Shown piece after piece: positions 1 to 9,315 of a DNA stretch of 64,000 nt. The notes beneath the pieces are model-generated. The model was given only the letters and a program-made list of their open reading frames with translations, was not told the origin of the DNA and did no database searches. Location of the stretch: assembly GCA_034430215.1 (NCBI GenBank), contig DAOUFE010000045.1, positions 31,999-95,998 on the forward strand. Reading direction: 5' to 3'. This stretch comes from UBA4782 sp034430215. GTDB lineage: Bacteria > Chloroflexota > Anaerolineae > Anaerolineales > Anaerolineaceae. The position numbers and the translations under genes were made by a program. The first letter of the stretch is position 1. The number at the start of each line of letters is the position of its first letter.

Positions 1-1012
1 TGTGAAAGAATACGAACCTGTGCTTCTGCTCCCCATTGGTTTTGGCTGTATTCTGGCAAACCTGGGAATGAGCAATGAACATGGAATGTTCCAGGTATTG
101 TATGCCGCAGGAATAGAAACCGAATTATTCCCTCTGCTTATTTTTATAGGTGTTGGGGCAATGATCGATTTTCGACCATTATTGGCAATGCCGCAAATGG
201 CGCTGTTGGGAGCAGCAGGTCAGTTTGGTATTTACGGCACTTTATTGCTGGCAGTATTGATCGGTTTTCCATTGAATCAGGCAGCATCCATCGGTGTCAT
301 TGGTGCCATTGATGGCCCAACCGCGATATTTGTCACCAGCAAGTTGGCACCAGAAATGCTGGGGCCGGTTGCGGTTGCAGCGTATTCGTATATGAGCCTG
401 ATTCCGATCATCCAGCCACCTATCATGAAGCTAATGACCACCCGCAAAGAACGGTTGATCCGCATGGAATATACCGCGAAACCAGTCTCCAAACTGGCGG
501 TGATCTTATTCCCCATTGTGGTTACCATTGTTGTCAGTTTGATTGCACCGGATGCTGCTCCACTGATCGCAACTTTAATGCTCGGAAACCTGCTCAAAGA
601 AAGTGGTGTGGTTGACCGGTTGAGTAAAGCAGCTCAAAATGAAATCATTAACATTACCACGCTGTTTCTAGGGTTAACGATCGGTTCGACAATGACCGCA
701 CAGAGTTTCTTGAATATCAATACCCTGGCAATCCTGGGATTAGGGTTGCTGGCATTCGTTCTGGATACTATTGCTGGTCTGCTATTTGGAAAACTGATGT
801 CATTTGTATCCGGTGGAAAAGTGAATCCTTTGATCGGAGCCTGCGGTATCAGCGCCTTTCCAATGGCAGGACGTCTTTCCGCTAAAATGGCTCAGGATGA
901 AGATTATGACAACTTCATCCTGATGCATGCTATGGGATCGAATACCGCTGGTCAGTTGGGCAGTGTTATTGCGGGAGGACTACTGCTTGCTTTGGTGACT
1001 GGAATGTTATAA
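1..1012 (+). CDS. Na+-translocating decarboxylase beta subunit (5' partial)
   Basis: Integral membrane subunit of the oxaloacetate/methylmalonyl-CoA/glutaconyl-CoA decarboxylase family. These complexes couple decarboxylation of a biotin-bound carboxyl group to Na+ export. The visible 336 residues are strongly hydrophobic with about nine membrane segments. They carry the family signatures IDGPTAIFVTSKLAP (about residue 102) and AYSYMSLIPIIQPPIMKL (about residue 127), which hold the residues of the Na+ path. The family is usually about 370-430 residues, so the N-terminus lies before the window; the frame is open to base 1 and the GTG at 2 is probably not the start. The alpha and gamma subunits would be expected upstream, outside the window. 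Which substrate the complex uses cannot be decided from the beta subunit. Confidence 0.88.
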   Translation, partial: VKEYEPVLLLPIGFGCILANLGMSNEHGMFQVLYAAGIETELFPLLIFIGVGAMIDFRPLLAMPQMALLGAAGQFGIYGTLLLAVLIGFPLNQAASIGVIGAIDGPTAIFVTSKLAPEMLGPVAVAAYSYMSLIPIIQPPIMKLMTTRKERLIRMEYTAKPVSKLAVILFPIVVTIVVSLIAPDAAPLIATLMLGNLLKESGVVDRLSKAAQNEIINITTLFLGLTIGSTMTAQSFLNINTLAILGLGLLAFVLDTIAGLLFGKLMSFVSGGKVNPLIGACGISAFPMAGRLSAKMAQDEDYDNFILMHAMGSNTAGQLGSVIAGGLLLALVTGML

Positions 1013-1014
1013 AC

Positions 1015-1701
1015 TCAACCAGCCAACCCAGGGGTTAATTGTTCGTTCATTTGCGCCTCGCTGATGGCAGCGAGGCGTTCAATTTCTGCCATAATGGTTT
1101 TGGTGACTTCTCGCACATACTCGCGATCTTCTACGTCTCCATGGAAGTACATCGGTTCACCAAACGTGATAGTATATGGTCCATTGAAATACCAGTGTGC
1201 TGATACTTCTTCTTCACCAGAAACCATGGTCAGGGTTTTAATACGTGTACGTTGAATGTGTATCCCTGCAGGGATGATGGGAGCGCCTGTAGTAATTGCC
1301 AGACGGGCTGCACCAGTATGCGGCTCTGAGAAGCCACCTTCCAATGGACTGACTTCCCCTTCAGGAAACAGCATTACATTGTGTCCGCGGTTAAGAACAT
1401 CAATTGATCGGTCAAATGCTACTCTGCCGTTTGCTTTTTCAACACAAATAAATCCCATTCGCTTGAGTAATCTTCCAAACGGGCGAATATTGAAGACTTC
1501 TTCGGCGATAAGAATATGAGAGTATTGACGCAGCGCCATTGAAAGCAGGAAAGGATCGCTAACACTCGGGTGATTAGCTACCAGGATCTTGGAGTTCTTA
1601 GGAATGTCCGCCAATTTATTTACTTTTAAGTTAAGACGGATGGTTACATAAGATCCTAATATGGCAAAAGCCAACCAATAAAGAAGTGTTTCTATAATCA
1701 T
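1015..1701 (-). CDS. plsC: PlsC-family 1-acyl-glycerol-3-phosphate acyltransferase
   Basis: Membrane-associated acyltransferase of phospholipid synthesis, transferring an acyl chain to lysophosphatidic acid or a related acceptor. A hydrophobic N-terminal anchor (about residues 3-22) is followed by the catalytic HX4D motif in NHPSVSD (about residue 44). Motif III, FPEGEVSP (about residue 111), binds the phosphate of the acceptor. The length of 228 residues is normal. It is convergent with the decarboxylase gene, with only two bases between the stops. The family is clear, but the exact acceptor is not, because PlsC paralogues also acylate other lipids. Confidence 0.85.
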   Translation of the reverse strand: MIIETLLYWLAFAILGSYVTIRLNLKVNKLADIPKNSKILVANHPSVSDPFLLSMALRQYSHILIAEEVFNIRPFGRLLKRMGFICVEKANGRVAFDRSIDVLNRGHNVMLFPEGEVSPLEGGFSEPHTGAARLAITTGAPIIPAGIHIQRTRIKTLTMVSGEEEVSAHWYFNGPYTITFGEPMYFHGDVEDREYVREVTKTIMAEIERLAAISEAQMNEQLTPGLAG

Positions 1702-1938
1702 AAATCCTCTGATAAATATTGAATTAGAGCATACCGATAAAGGATACCTGGTAAAGTGTTATCTCTGAAGTCTCTCAGGATAGATTTTTGTTGTTTGATA
1801 AGTCATATTACGATATGCATTGACTATGACAATTCTCATACTTCATCAAACACATTCAAGCGGAAAAGGATACTTACAAAAAAGATAGACGATGGGCTTT
1901 GAAAAAGGTATACTCATAGCAATTATTCAGGAGGTAAA

Positions 1939-2571
1939 GTGCCAAAACAAACATACCAATTAGAACCCAATGGACCTGCACGGTTAGAAATATCCTGGGC
2001 GGCGTTCTGGAAGAATATATCGATCAAGTTGGATGGCGAGGAGATTGGGACCTTTGCCAGTCAGTCGGAATTTCTCACCGGGAAGGAATTCGTTTTACCA
2101 GATGGGAAAAAACTGACTATCAGACTTGCAAGAACCTTGCTGGGATCAGACATTCATATTTCATATAATGGTAAGCCTCTTCCTGGCACATCAGCACATC
2201 CTGAAACCCGTGTCCGATCCAGCTATATGCTTATATATTTTTGGGGAGGATTGGAAGTAATCTTTGGAATCCTGATGATGGTCACCAATAAGTCTTATTC
2301 TTTGACATCATACAACACGATTTCGATGATATTAGGTCTGGTATACATCCTTTTGGCAAGGATGGTCCAGAAGCGAAACTTGTGGGCGCTGATAGCTTCT
2401 ATTGTCCTCTTTGTTGGTAGTGCAGCTTATGAGGTTTTGGTCACGATGTCAGCAGGGCAATCTCCAGATATGTTCCGTCTGTTGATCCAGGCATTTCTGG
2501 TCTATTATCTCTATCAAGGAATTGGTGCCCTCAAGAAAATAAATGAGGAGAATCCAAATTCACAGATGTAG
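1939..2571 (+). CDS. Membrane protein of unknown function
   Basis: Not recognised. The GTG start at 1939 is chosen because an AGGAGGT Shine-Dalgarno lies just upstream. About 90 N-terminal residues look soluble and beta-rich, with alternating polar and hydrophobic residues and glycine turns. They are followed by four predicted membrane helices (about residues 95-112, 120-138, 146-168 and 177-196). This layout suggests a small sensor or scaffold at the membrane, but no motif supports a specific role. The last 12 bases overlap the convergent murJ gene. The 237-bp gap upstream probably contains its promoter. Confidence 0.6.
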   Translation: MPKQTYQLEPNGPARLEISWAAFWKNISIKLDGEEIGTFASQSEFLTGKEFVLPDGKKLTIRLARTLLGSDIHISYNGKPLPGTSAHPETRVRSSYMLIYFWGGLEVIFGILMMVTNKSYSLTSYNTISMILGLVYILLARMVQKRNLWALIASIVLFVGSAAYEVLVTMSAGQSPDMFRLLIQAFLVYYLYQGIGALKKINEENPNSQM

Positions 2572-4146
2572 TCTGGAACGGACAATCCGCAGAATGGATC
2601 GAACCTCAGGAATTTTCATGAGGATAACGAGAATTCCATAAACCAATACACCAATTGCAACCCCGCCGAGAGTTTGAATGGCGGGGTGCATATTTTGTCC
2701 CAAAAGCATCCAACCAATCAGTGCCGCTGCCATGACGGCAGTTGCACAACTGATCAATCCCACATTTCTCCATATGGAAGCGCCTTCCAATCCGCCTAAT
2801 TTGCGGTGCATGAAGATCAACAACGCAATCATTTCCAGGAAGGTTGCCAGGCTGTTTGCCAGTGCAAGCCCGCCGTGCGGCATCCATCCAATAGCACTAA
2901 AAATTCTGGTGAATGCCAGGCTGAATCCAAGGTTGAGAGTCATGGCGCCCACTCCAACGAACACGGGGGTCTTTGTGTCATGCAGTGCATAAAATGCCCG
3001 GCTGACAATTTCCACCACCGAATGCCCAACCAATCCTGCCGCGTACCAGAGAAGCGCCCAGGCCACCAGTTCTGTAGAAGCACTGTCGAATGCCTGGTAT
3101 TGATAAACGAGTGCCACGAGTGGTTTTCGCAACAAGATCAAACCTAACGAGGCTGGAATGGCTAAAAGTAATACACTACGCAGGGTGGCAGCCAGAGAAG
3201 AGCGCATTTCATCTTTCTTGCCTAAAGCCACCTGAGCTGAAAAGGTTGGCAAGGCTGCGATGGCTATCGATTGGGCAATGGCAGCTTCTGGCATGAGCAT
3301 GAGTGGAAATGCCAGGCTGATTCCTGTCAGGCTGCCTTCAGGTTGCAGTGAAGCGAGATAGGTGTTCAGTAAGAAATTCAGTTGAACTACTGCTACACCC
3401 AACAGTCGCGGACCCATTAATCGGGCTACTTCACGAACTGTGGGCATACTCAATCCCAGTGATGGATGATATTTTCTTTCAGGCAGTTTGAAAAAGCCTG
3501 GGAGTTGGATAAGCAAATGCATGGCTGAGCCAATGACCACGCCCCATGCCAGACCATGGATACCCATGGTTGGTTTTAGTGCCACGATCCCAATGATCCA
3601 TCCGAGAGAATACATGGATGGCGCCAAAGCTGGCAGCAAGAAATGTTGGTGGGCATTGAGAATACCCATCAGCAGCCCACTGATGCCAAAGATGACTGAA
3701 GAGATCAATTGGATGCGTAACAGCTCTGCTGTAAGCAATGCCTTTGCAGGGTTCGCGCTGGCAAAACCGGGAGCAAGGATATGATCGACAATCCACGGTG
3801 CGAATATCGCTGAAAGGATGCTGAAACCTGTCAGAATGATGGTAATGAGGTTGAGAATGGATGATGCCAGACGCCACGCCGAAGGTCTATCTTTATTGGC
3901 TAATAAGCCGGTAAAGGTAGGGACAAAGGCGGAAGCCAGTGCGCCGCCAGCCACCAGATTAAATAATATTTCTGCAAAGCGGTTGGCAGCAAAAAATGCT
4001 TCGCTTTCTGGTGATGTGCCAAATGCCTGCCCTGTCAGACTTTTAGCAAGCAGACCCACCAGTTGGCTGATCACGATAGCCACCATCACGGTACCTGCTG
4101 CGCGTGCGATCTGTCGGTTAGCTGTCTCTTGAGGGATGGAATCCAT
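2560..4146 (-). CDS. murJ: Lipid II flippase MurJ (MviN)
   Basis: MOP-superfamily flippase that moves lipid II to the outer face of the membrane for peptidoglycan synthesis. At 528 residues it has the usual length. About 14 hydrophobic segments are visible. MurJ features include the N-terminal ...GTSPESEAFFAANRFAE segment (about residues 43-60), the NLVAGGALASAFVPTF segment typical of TM2, and a KTPVFVG segment in the second half. It is convergent with the upstream small membrane protein and overlaps it by 12 bp. The short 79-bp gap to the divergent UbiB-like gene implies that the two promoters lie back to back. Confidence 0.9.
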   Translation of the reverse strand: MDSIPQETANRQIARAAGTVMVAIVISQLVGLLAKSLTGQAFGTSPESEAFFAANRFAEILFNLVAGGALASAFVPTFTGLLANKDRPSAWRLASSILNLITIILTGFSILSAIFAPWIVDHILAPGFASANPAKALLTAELLRIQLISSVIFGISGLLMGILNAHQHFLLPALAPSMYSLGWIIGIVALKPTMGIHGLAWGVVIGSAMHLLIQLPGFFKLPERKYHPSLGLSMPTVREVARLMGPRLLGVAVVQLNFLLNTYLASLQPEGSLTGISLAFPLMLMPEAAIAQSIAIAALPTFSAQVALGKKDEMRSSLAATLRSVLLLAIPASLGLILLRKPLVALVYQYQAFDSASTELVAWALLWYAAGLVGHSVVEIVSRAFYALHDTKTPVFVGVGAMTLNLGFSLAFTRIFSAIGWMPHGGLALANSLATFLEMIALLIFMHRKLGGLEGASIWRNVGLISCATAVMAAALIGWMLLGQNMHPAIQTLGGVAIGVLVYGILVILMKIPEVRSILRIVRSRLHL

Positions 4147-4225
4147 GAATGTGATTATACTCGGGAAGTAGAAGAGGTGAAAAAGGAGGAGGATTCAAGG
4201 GGGCAGGGTGCTATAATCTTAAATC

Positions 4226-5890
4226 ATGTACAAAGCCCGATATCGTCGTATTCTTGGGTTCTTTGCCAGGATGCTGCTGGGTTTCTTATGGTGGGATATC
4301 CTGCTGCCACGCGTGGGTTTCCGCAAGGCAGGCAGGCGCAGTTTGCCGCGCCGGATGCGCCAGGCTGCATCCTCTTTCCGGGTGCTTGCGATTCAAATGG
4401 GTGGGGTGATGATCAAGGTTGGGCAATTTCTCTCCGCTCGGCTCGATGTGCTGCCACCGGAGGTTACCGATGAGTTGTCAGGGCTGCAGGATGAAGTAGC
4501 GCCCGAACCCTTCGAGAATGTACGGAAAGTGGTTGAAAGCGAATTTGGTGAATCGTTGGAGACTCTGTTCGCAGAATTTGATGTTCAACCGAGAGCTTCG
4601 GCATCGATTGGGCAGGTGTATGGGGCAAAGCTTCTCTCGGGTGAAGACAGTGATACTGCCTGTGAAAGTATGCCTGTAGTGGTGAAAGTACAACGACCTG
4701 ATATCGAAAAACTGGTTGAAGTAGATCTCAACGCTCTCCGCGTGGTCAGCCGCTGGCTGATGTACTACAAGCCGATCAGCAAACGTGCCAATGTACCGGT
4801 GATTCTGGAGGAATTCTCCCGCTCACTGCATGAAGAAATCGATTATCTCACTGAAGGGAAGAATGCAGAGACCTTCGCAGAAAATTTTGCCGATGAACCC
4901 GATATCCTGGTCCCGAAGGTGTGCTGGTCGCGTACTACTCGGCGGGTGCTTACCCTTGAAGATGTACAGGCAATCAAGATCACCGATTATGAAGCCATTG
5001 ATGCCGCAGGAGTGAGCCGGAAAGAGGTGGCGGACCGACTGTTTGATACTTATCTAAAGCAGATCTTTGAGGACCGCTTTTTCCATGCTGACCCTCATCC
5101 GGGAAACCTGTTCGTACTCCCTGAACCTGATGACGAAGCAAGAGTAAATCATCCCTGGAAATTAGTTTTTGTTGATTTTGGGATGGTAGGCAGAGTTCCA
5201 TCCAGTTTGTTTGATGGATTGAGGGAAGGATTGATCGGGCTGGCAACGAAAGATTCAAAACGCATCATTCATGCTTACCAATTGATGGGCATACTGCTGC
5301 CCGGAGCCGACGTCGAAATACTGGAGCAAATAGGAGACAGGCTTTTTGAACGGTTTTGGGGAAAATCCACCACCGAAATGATGGATATGCATCCCGAAGA
5401 GGCTCATCAATTCGTGCAGGAATTTGGCGAGGTATTGTACGATCTGCCATTCCAGGCACCTGAAAATATGATCCTTTTTGTTCGCTGCCTGGGAATCCTT
5501 TCAGGAATGTGTACGGGATTAGATCCTGATTTCAACCTGTGGTTAGGGTTAAGTCCATATGCTGACCGCCTGGTGGCAGCCGAAGGAAAAGGAAAGGTAC
5601 AAACGGTTCTCAAAGAAGCAGAAAAGATCCTCCAAACGATCATTAGTTTGCCTGGTAGAACTGAGCAGCTCTTTAGCCGGATCGAACGCGGAGAGCTACG
5701 CGTGCAGGATCCTGAAGGGAAAAAGCAACTTACAAGGTTGAACAGGTCGGTACGAAAGACAGCAGGTGCAGTAGTATTTGCTGCGTTCTTCCTGGGCTCG
5801 ATACAGCTTTACCTGGCGGATGCAGGTGTAATGACCTGGGTTATGCTGGCTGCTTCCGGTGTGGCTCTTATCTGGACGATCTTTCTTTGA
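4226..5890 (+). CDS. UbiB/ABC1/AarF atypical kinase-like protein
   Basis: Member of the ABC1/UbiB family, atypical protein kinase-like ATPases linked to isoprenoid-quinone or membrane lipid metabolism. Visible motifs are the family-specific MIKVGQFLSAR (KxGQ, about residue 60), the Ala-rich nucleotide loop ASIGQVYGAKL (about residue 126), HADPHPGNLF (catalytic loop, about residue 288) and VDFGMVGR (the DFG position, about residue 314). Two C-terminal membrane helices (about residues 510-554) match the usual anchor. The length of 554 residues is normal. No quinone genes are adjacent, so the role is inferred from the family only. Confidence 0.85.
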   Translation: MYKARYRRILGFFARMLLGFLWWDILLPRVGFRKAGRRSLPRRMRQAASSFRVLAIQMGGVMIKVGQFLSARLDVLPPEVTDELSGLQDEVAPEPFENVRKVVESEFGESLETLFAEFDVQPRASASIGQVYGAKLLSGEDSDTACESMPVVVKVQRPDIEKLVEVDLNALRVVSRWLMYYKPISKRANVPVILEEFSRSLHEEIDYLTEGKNAETFAENFADEPDILVPKVCWSRTTRRVLTLEDVQAIKITDYEAIDAAGVSRKEVADRLFDTYLKQIFEDRFFHADPHPGNLFVLPEPDDEARVNHPWKLVFVDFGMVGRVPSSLFDGLREGLIGLATKDSKRIIHAYQLMGILLPGADVEILEQIGDRLFERFWGKSTTEMMDMHPEEAHQFVQEFGEVLYDLPFQAPENMILFVRCLGILSGMCTGLDPDFNLWLGLSPYADRLVAAEGKGKVQTVLKEAEKILQTIISLPGRTEQLFSRIERGELRVQDPEGKKQLTRLNRSVRKTAGAVVFAAFFLGSIQLYLADAGVMTWVMLAASGVALIWTIFL

Positions 5891-5967
5891 TGAGCTGAAC
5901 ATGAAAAGAAGATCTCCGGGAATTCTGGTCTGGTCTCTGAATGTTATACTAACAGCGGAGAATAGAA

Positions 5968-6660
5968 ATGTTTCCTATCCGTGACACAATTCGATCTCGT
6001 TCATTTCCAATCATCACCTGGTTTCTCGTGGCAGTGAATGCGATAGTATTTTTTCTCGAATTAAGTATGCCCGAAGCTAAACTAAATGAATTCCTCAACA
6101 ATTTTGCTTTGGTGCCTTCGTATTTAAATTTAACGAATCCTTTTACTTGGTACCCGCTGGTCACGCACATGTTCCTGCATGGTGGATGGATGCATGTCAT
6201 TAGCAACTTATGGGTGTTGATCATCTTTGGCGATAATGTAGAAGATCGCATGGGATCATTTCGGTTCCTAGTTTTCTATCTTTTAGGTGGTATTGCAGCC
6301 GGAATATTGCAGGCAACATTATCATTTGGAAGCAATGTTCCCTCTTTAGGTGCAAGTGGAGCAATCGCTGCTGTGATGGGCGCTTATTTTCTTTTCTTCC
6401 CAAAAGCAAAAGTGGTTACTTTCATTCCTTTAGGGTTCATTCCCTGGTTCGTGGATGTTCCTGCAATTATCTATCTGGGTTTCTGGTTCGTTTCACAATT
6501 CTTTTCGGGGGTATTATCACTCTCTGGCGTTGGTGTTTCGGGTGGTATTGCCTGGTGGGCGCATGTTGGAGGGTTTGTATTTGGTTTGGCAATGGGCTGG
6601 CTTTTTACTTTGGGAAAGCGTAAACCCACCTGGCACAAAGATGAATATTACCCCTGGTAA
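5968..6660 (+). CDS. Rhomboid family intramembrane serine protease
   Basis: Intramembrane protease cutting membrane proteins within the bilayer. It has six or seven membrane segments in 230 residues. The catalytic serine is in LGASGAIAAVMG (about residue 134), and the histidine partner is in WAHVGGFVFGLAMG (about residue 207). The L1/TM2 region has the conserved HGGWMHVISNLW. It lies 12 bp upstream of a Clp-fold membrane protease, and the two are probably co-transcribed as a small membrane-proteolysis unit. The substrate is unknown. Confidence 0.9.
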   Translation: MFPIRDTIRSRSFPIITWFLVAVNAIVFFLELSMPEAKLNEFLNNFALVPSYLNLTNPFTWYPLVTHMFLHGGWMHVISNLWVLIIFGDNVEDRMGSFRFLVFYLLGGIAAGILQATLSFGSNVPSLGASGAIAAVMGAYFLFFPKAKVVTFIPLGFIPWFVDVPAIIYLGFWFVSQFFSGVLSLSGVGVSGGIAWWAHVGGFVFGLAMGWLFTLGKRKPTWHKDEYYPW

Positions 6661-6672
6661 GGAGAAGTTAAA

Positions 6673-7527
6673 ATGGAGTTTTTGAACCTGTTTTGGATAT
6701 TCTTGCTCATTGCTTTCCTTGTCCCTCTGATCCGCCAGCGTATGTTGGAAGCCTGCCGGCTAAAAATGTTGCACAAGCTGGAAGAAACACGCGGGTCACG
6801 GGTTATTGCCCTCATTTATCGACAAGAAAAGTTAAGTTTTCTCGGCTTTCCTCTGACTCGCTACCCTGAAATTCAAGATCCAGAGCAATTGTTGCGAGCA
6901 ATTCAATTAACGGATTCCCAAACACCGGTTGACCTGATCCTTCATACCCCATGCGGGCTCGATCTTGCAGCAGAGCAAATTGCCCATGCACTGTCAAAAC
7001 ATGAAGGAAAAGTAACGGTTTTCATTCCGCATTATGCCATGTCTGGTGGTACCATAATGGCACTGGCAGCGGATGAAGTGATCATGGATGAAAACGCAGT
7101 GCTGGGTCCTGTTGATCCTCAGATCGGAGAATACCCTGCAGCTTCCATTCTGAAGATGATTGAACAAAAGAAAACATCGAAAGTTGATGATGAAACCCTC
7201 ATCCTGGCAGATGTTTCCCGAAAGGCTATCCAACAGGTAAAAGATATCGTAAGGAAGATCGCCAGAGCTACCTATACAGAAAAACAGGCAGTAGTTCTGG
7301 CCGAGGAACTGACTTCGGGGAAGTGGACATACGATTACCCGATCACAGTGGAAGAAGTACTGAAACTGGGCATCAAGGTGAATACAGAAATGCCCCAAGA
7401 AATTTATCAATTGATGAATTTATATCCTCAATCAGCATCTCGTCGCCCCGCTTCTATAACAATCACCACACCATACCATTTTCGGGGGCATTCTGAAGCA
7501 GATGCGGATAAATCAAAGAACAAATGA
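6673..7527 (+). CDS. SDH-family Clp-fold serine proteinase (PF01972-like)
   Basis: Membrane-anchored ClpP/crotonase-fold protease related to SppA. An N-terminal hydrophobic anchor (residues 2-19) precedes the Clp-fold core. The catalytic serine sits in HYAMSGGTIMALAADEV (about residue 120), and ENAVLGPVDPQIGEYPA follows, as in the SDH-Clp family. HTPCGLDLAAEQIA is the strand-turn before it. The ATG at 6673 has a GGAG ribosome site and is only 12 bp after the rhomboid stop. The length of 284 residues is normal. The pairing with rhomboid suggests sequential cleavage of membrane or signal peptides, but this is inference. Confidence 0.85.
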   Translation: MEFLNLFWIFLLIAFLVPLIRQRMLEACRLKMLHKLEETRGSRVIALIYRQEKLSFLGFPLTRYPEIQDPEQLLRAIQLTDSQTPVDLILHTPCGLDLAAEQIAHALSKHEGKVTVFIPHYAMSGGTIMALAADEVIMDENAVLGPVDPQIGEYPAASILKMIEQKKTSKVDDETLILADVSRKAIQQVKDIVRKIARATYTEKQAVVLAEELTSGKWTYDYPITVEEVLKLGIKVNTEMPQEIYQLMNLYPQSASRRPASITITTPYHFRGHSEADADKSKNK

Positions 7528-7546
7528 AAGAACTTTTGGAGGGATT

Positions 7547-8230
7547 ATGTCTGAAGAAGAGCAAAAATCCGAAAATATCGAGCAGTCCGAAATCAAAGAA
7601 CATATTGGTGTAGAAGAAACCCCGCAACCCAAAAAACCTGGTCTCTTTGCACGCTTTCACAGGTGGCTTTATAACCCCGAGACAAAGTTTGGAAGGTTCA
7701 ACCGGCGGATGCGCACAGCTCTTATCGTGGCATTGGTCTTTTTAGGAATTGGTATTGGATTGACATATTTCTTCCTTTGCCGTCCGACCCTGACAGCATT
7801 ACAGGGACGAAATGCAGAGTATGACGCTTTGCTGGCAAATTATACCCAGGCACAAAAAGACTTGACTGCCCAATATGAAGAGGTCTCCCGCTTGAATTCG
7901 GAGTTGATCAAAACCACTGACCAATTGGCTAAAGAGCAAAATCATTTGGAATTGATGCGTTTACTCAATGACTTGATGGAAGCCAAGTATTATATCGCTG
8001 ACGATAGCTTTGATACGGCACGAGCAAGCCTGGAAAGTGCCCAAACCCGATTGGTTGGGTTGGAAACTGCCATAAAAGCTGCTGATCCGGAATTATTTGC
8101 CAGTGTATCCAATCGTCTGGAAGGTGCCATTGCTGACCTGCGAATTAAATCTGTTAACACAGCTATGGATATCACGCTGATCGTAAATCAGCTTCGAGAA
8201 TTCGAGAATAAGAGTTTCGGAATAGAATAA
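7547..8230 (+). CDS. Single-pass membrane protein with coiled coil
   Basis: Not assigned to a named family. The start at 7547 (MSEEEQKSEN) is preferred over an upstream in-frame ATG because GGAGGG precedes it and it avoids overlapping the previous gene. An acidic N-terminal tail is followed by a basic patch, one membrane helix (about residues 62-82, ALIVALVFLGIGIGLTYFFL), and then a long helical region rich in Glu/Gln/Leu that should form a coiled coil (about residues 90-150). A second helical segment is near the C-terminus. It lies 20 bp after the Clp-fold protease and is probably its operon partner. A role as an adaptor or scaffold is conceivable but unproven. Confidence 0.6.
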   Translation: MSEEEQKSENIEQSEIKEHIGVEETPQPKKPGLFARFHRWLYNPETKFGRFNRRMRTALIVALVFLGIGIGLTYFFLCRPTLTALQGRNAEYDALLANYTQAQKDLTAQYEEVSRLNSELIKTTDQLAKEQNHLELMRLLNDLMEAKYYIADDSFDTARASLESAQTRLVGLETAIKAADPELFASVSNRLEGAIADLRIKSVNTAMDITLIVNQLREFENKSFGIE

Positions 8231-8250
8231 GCGTTGCTGGAAGAAAAACA

Positions 8251-8285
8251 AAGCACCGGTCAATGAAGATCGGTGCTTGTTGTTT
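8251..8285 (+). terminator. Intrinsic terminator (bidirectional)
   Basis: AAGCACCG (8251-8258) pairs with CGGTGCTT (8271-8278), followed by GTTGTTT. It lies between two convergent genes and may serve both. Confidence 0.7.
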
Positions 8286-8299
8286 AAAGAATAATGGGG

Positions 8300-9271
8300 T
8301 TACGGATTGAGCCAGTAACTGATCTCATCCACCTCAACGGTATATTTATCCGTAGGTCCGGCATCAACAAATACACCAAATGCACCATTCTCAAAAGTAC
8401 TGTCGGTAGTTTCTTCAAGGAAGATGCCGTTCACATATAAACGTATTGTTTTGCCATTTGCCCAAACCCCAAGGCGGTTGGTTTTATTTGCACCTGCATT
8501 GATGTTGCTGCTGGCTGTCCAATTGATCAAGGTGGAGGCAACACCTTTATCACCTAATTTCCCATTCCATTCCCATAATCGGTATTGGCCATCGCAAGAT
8601 ACGCTGAAAAGATAACCCTGGTCTGGGATGTTTGGAACTGGTACCCGAAAGATAATGCCGTAATTATCATTTCCAGAGCAGGAACCACTTTTTACCGTCA
8701 TGTCGATGTACATATTCGAGGCATATTTTGTTTGTGGAATACGCCAACCAGAGAGGGTTGTTAAGCCAGTGATTGCCATTGCTCCATTACTCCATGCGGT
8801 GTTGGTAAATGCATCTGATCCTTCAGACCAGAACCATTTGTCTGGATCATCCATTGTATCAGTGGCAGTTGGAGCACCAAATAATGTCTTGGGATCATCT
8901 TTAGAAACAGTAGGGGTGGGACCAGTGGTAACGGAGACCAGTGGAGTTACTTCAGTAGTGGGTACGCCAGTGGTACCCGATTCGGGTGTTGCAGTGAAGG
9001 CAGTCGTTTCAGTTGGTGCGATCGTTGCTTCAATAGTTGCGGTAGCTTCAGGGGTGCTGGTAGGTGGCAAGGTTTGCTCAACAATAATGGGTTGAGTAGA
9101 TTCATCTGTTGGGAAGACGAATTGGGTAGCTGTGGCAGGTGGAATACTGCTGGCAAGGATCTCAGCTACGCGGGTTGCCATAGCTTCATCTTCAGCCTGT
9201 TGGCTGCCAGGCAAACTGCATCCAGCCAGAAGTAGAACGGTACATAATGAGAGAAGAGTTTTTTTAACCAT
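8300..9271 (-). CDS. Lipoprotein with Thr/Pro-rich stalk and C-terminal lectin-like domain
   Basis: Predicted exported lipoprotein. The N-terminus MVKKTLLSLCTVLLLAGC ends in a lipobox (LAGC, Cys18). Residues about 30-130 are a Thr/Pro/Ala/Val-rich low-complexity stalk. The C-terminal part (about 145-323) is beta-rich with aromatic and Gly residues. It contains features reminiscent of concanavalin-like/LamG (DUF1080-type) sugar-binding domains: YIDMTVKSG, YGIIFRV, GYLFSVSCDGQYRLWEW and IRLYVNGIFLEE. A cell-surface binding role is likely, but the ligand is unknown. Confidence 0.65.
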   Translation of the reverse strand: MVKKTLLSLCTVLLLAGCSLPGSQQAEDEAMATRVAEILASSIPPATATQFVFPTDESTQPIIVEQTLPPTSTPEATATIEATIAPTETTAFTATPESGTTGVPTTEVTPLVSVTTGPTPTVSKDDPKTLFGAPTATDTMDDPDKWFWSEGSDAFTNTAWSNGAMAITGLTTLSGWRIPQTKYASNMYIDMTVKSGSCSGNDNYGIIFRVPVPNIPDQGYLFSVSCDGQYRLWEWNGKLGDKGVASTLINWTASSNINAGANKTNRLGVWANGKTIRLYVNGIFLEETTDSTFENGAFGVFVDAGPTDKYTVEVDEISYWLNP

Positions 9272-9315
9272 GTTTCCTCCAGGAACATTAATGGGCGTGC
9301 AAGTGCCATGCCAGG